Below are positions 4,808 through 6,388 of a stretch of 6,388 nucleotides of DNA, piece after piece. Position numbers and translations under genes: made by a program. The DNA comes from Thermoplasmata archaeon (GTDB taxonomy: Archaea > Thermoplasmatota > Thermoplasmata > Thermoplasmatales > Thermoplasmataceae). The stretch lies in assembly GCA_021847855.1 (NCBI GenBank), contig JAJZOT010000101.1, positions 1-6,388 of the forward strand, given 5' to 3'. The notes under the pieces were generated by a model. That model was not told the origin of the DNA. It saw nothing but the letters and a program-made list of their open reading frames with translations, and made no database searches. Each line of letters opens with the position of its first letter. Within the stretch, counting starts at the first letter, position 1.

Positions 4808-5748
4808 CAGTTGATAAAAAAGGGAGGGTGATGCCCTGGAGATCGCAAGTTAGTGAAAATGATACCGATGTTTATTCGGCAATGATCCTTCCATTCAGTG
4901 CAAAAACAGGCATTCGTATTTTTCGTCCGGTTCTTGAAAGATTGAAGGTGCCATGGAAAACTCAGACCCAATTCAGGAGGTCGAAGATGCCGTTAACCCC
5001 TTACGAATTCTACGGGCAGATGTTCTTCTATTCGCTTATCAGTGCAATAGTTATAACAGTCACTGCCCTATTTCTTGATGTGGAATTCAGGAGATTTGAC
5101 TTCATTATATCTTCCACAGCATTTCTGATATTTATTTCAATCGCAGCCGTGTATTCTGACATTCCACGCAGCATTTCGAGGGTCAGGAAGAGAAAGATCG
5201 ATGCTCTTATGCCCATAACCATAGGTTTTGCGGCTACAATGGCTTCTGCGGATATACCGGTTGACCGCATATTTGAAGTGCTCAGTGAAAGCTCTGATTA
5301 CGGTGAGGTTGCCAGGGAGGCAAAATACATATGGATCTCGACCAGTCTTTTCGGCAAGGATATAATATCAGCAATAAAAGAGGCAATTATCTACACGCCA
5401 TCGTTGAAATTTTCTGAGTTTCTCCAGGGAATCGTGACAACAGTAACTTCTGGAGGAGACCTGAAGGATTACCTGGTGACCAAGGCAAGGAGGTACCAGT
5501 CTGAACTTAACAATGAGGTAAAGAAGAATGTTGATTCCATCGGAATTGTTGCTGAGAGTTACATAACCGTTGGTGTTGCGTTTCCACTTATCATGATCAT
5601 CATTATAGGTGTCATTGCTGCCCTTTCATCGTCAAACCCCGGTGCCCTGATACTGGTGCTTATTTTTATAGTTGGGATAATGATGCCAATATTGACTGTA
5701 TTCTTCATCTATTTCCTGAATTCAATTGTTAAGGAGGTGAGGGTTTGA
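4804..5748 (+). CDS. TadC/GspF-family pilus platform membrane protein 1
   Basis: This polytopic membrane protein should form the inner platform on which the ATPase acts. The 314 residues contain a hydrophilic N-terminal segment (1-66, several Lys/Arg), two helices (about 70-91 and 99-117), a cytoplasmic T2SSF domain (about 130-245, starting KRKIDALMPITIGFAATMASADIP), and two C-terminal helices (about 253-274 and 281-305). This layout is that of TadB/TadC halves rather than of the larger FlaJ. The start is TTG, overlapping the ATPase stop as TTGA, with GGGG at 4793-4796 seven bases upstream. The ATG at 4831 has GGAGG only three bases before it, too close for efficient use, but would remove just nine residues. 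Co-translation with the ATPase is implied. Confidence 0.88.
   Translation: MTVDKKGRVMPWRSQVSENDTDVYSAMILPFSAKTGIRIFRPVLERLKVPWKTQTQFRRSKMPLTPYEFYGQMFFYSLISAIVITVTALFLDVEFRRFDFIISSTAFLIFISIAAVYSDIPRSISRVRKRKIDALMPITIGFAATMASADIPVDRIFEVLSESSDYGEVAREAKYIWISTSLFGKDIISAIKEAIIYTPSLKFSEFLQGIVTTVTSGGDLKDYLVTKARRYQSELNNEVKKNVDSIGIVAESYITVGVAFPLIMIIIIGVIAALSSSNPGALILVLIFIVGIMMPILTVFFIYFLNSIVKEVRV
5733..5740 (+). promoter_or_regulatory. Strong ribosome binding site GGAGGTGA for the second TadC gene
   Basis: GGAGGTGA is a near-complete complement to the archaeal 16S rRNA 3' end. With GGAGG at 5733-5737, seven bases separate it from the TTG at 5745. This fixes TTG as the start and shows that TTG initiation is real in this genome. 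It lies inside the last codons of the preceding gene. Confidence 0.85.
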
Positions 5749-6388
5749 AAATAACCGTTACCTCAATGGGATTGCTTTCTGCAGCAATGTCTGTTGCAGT
5801 ATTCGTTTTTTTTATTATATCCAGGATTCCGGCAGTTGATCCGAAAATACATCCCATTGCTTCAATTGCTATTTCAGTATCCATATTCCTCATACCTGTT
5901 GGATACCTTTTCAACAAAAAGCAGAACGCAATAAAGGATGCTGAAAGGAGACTTCCTGATTTCCTGAGAGACCTGTCCAACTATTCAATATTCGGACTTC
6001 CCATGGCAGAAGCAATAAAGATGACAGCGTCCAACGATTACGGACACCTTTCCCCGGAAATACGAGACCTCGAAAACAAGATCTCAGTTGGTTTACCGGT
6101 GGATGAAGCGCTTGGGACATTTGGTGATAAAACTGGTTCCGCAGACATAAGAAGGGTTGGAAGAATCATAAGAAAAGCAAGCGAATCGGGAAACAACACC
6201 TATGATGTTGTGACCCTCATATCTGATTTCAATGCACAGATGGCACTTATGAGGGATACCAGAAGAGCCGAGATGCAGAATTACATCCTTGTCCTTCTCA
6301 TTGCCCTGGGTGTTTTCATTTTCGTAATCCTGATAATAGATATAGGCTTCTTCCCGAAGATAAAGAGTACAACTTTTGGATCTCTGGG
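5745..6388 (+). CDS. TadC/GspF-family pilus platform membrane protein 2 (partial, 3' end outside window)
   Basis: The first 214 residues are present and the frame is still open at the window end. It has two N-terminal helices (about 8-27 and 37-55), a cytoplasmic T2SSF domain (about 60-175) beginning KDAERRLPDFLRDLSNY with the typical GLPMAEAIK helix (84-92), and a third helix (about 179-200). At least one more C-terminal helix is expected downstream. Unlike the preceding platform protein it has almost no hydrophilic N-terminal extension. The TTG start overlaps the previous stop (TTGA) and is set by GGAGGTGA at 5733-5740. It probably pairs with the first platform protein, as TadB and TadC do, to form a heteromeric platform. 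Function is by family; the partner relationship is inferred from adjacency. Confidence 0.88.
   Translation, partial: MKITVTSMGLLSAAMSVAVFVFFIISRIPAVDPKIHPIASIAISVSIFLIPVGYLFNKKQNAIKDAERRLPDFLRDLSNYSIFGLPMAEAIKMTASNDYGHLSPEIRDLENKISVGLPVDEALGTFGDKTGSADIRRVGRIIRKASESGNNTYDVVTLISDFNAQMALMRDTRRAEMQNYILVLLIALGVFIFVILIIDIGFFPKIKSTTFGSL

Noticed and set aside
3318..6120. Several 60-98 codon minus-strand frames across the pilus operon
   Set aside because: Shadows of the strongly supported plus-strand genes.
1..6388. CRISPR array
   Set aside because: No regularly spaced direct repeats of the right size anywhere in the window.

Overview
This window looks archaeal and is most likely from a Thermoplasmatales-type (or related Euryarchaeota) genome. 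I infer that from a BRE/TATA promoter placed for a leaderless mRNA, frequent ATA, AGG and AGA codons, TTG starts behind a strong GGAGGTGA ribosome binding site, a tRNA gene without an encoded CCA, and an archaeal-type secretion ATPase. The exact lineage cannot be fixed without a search.

Left part (1-2229) has an accessory character. Bases 1-436 are bounded by a perfect 14-bp inverted repeat, suggesting a small, gene-poor or decayed transposon-like element whose left end coincides with the window edge. A perfect 16-bp palindrome lies seven bases outside its right end. After a gene-free spacer comes a minus-strand, three-gene, tightly overlapping operon: an unrecognised 92-residue protein, a 130-residue protein whose C-terminal half looks like a HicB antitoxin, and a HicA-family mRNA-interferase-like toxin. 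Its promoter region carries a 13-bp inverted repeat that could be an autoregulatory operator. About 600 bases without a convincing gene follow.

Middle (2230-3253): a small two-helix membrane protein on the plus strand, an oligo-T terminator-like run, then tRNA-Ala (anticodon GGC, intact, with the G3-U70 identity pair) on the minus strand. A 10-bp inverted repeat flanks the tRNA gene. Roughly 500 bases of intergenic DNA follow.

Right part (3216-6388): a clear archaeal promoter drives a plus-strand operon encoding a GspE/VirB11-superfamily secretion ATPase and two successive TadC/GspF-type membrane platform proteins, the second cut off by the window end. ATPase plus two platform subunits is the assembly core of a type IV pilus-like (Tad/Epd-like) machine: the ATPase would act on the cytoplasmic face of the platform pair to insert or extract pilin subunits at the membrane. 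No pilin or prepilin peptidase is visible here. The genes are coupled by four-base TTGA stop/start overlaps.

I see no wholly new system. The most distinctive items are the three-gene HicBA-like cassette with its unknown first gene and N-terminally extended antitoxin, the TIR-bounded segment next to it, and the repeated use of NTGA overlaps with non-ATG starts.
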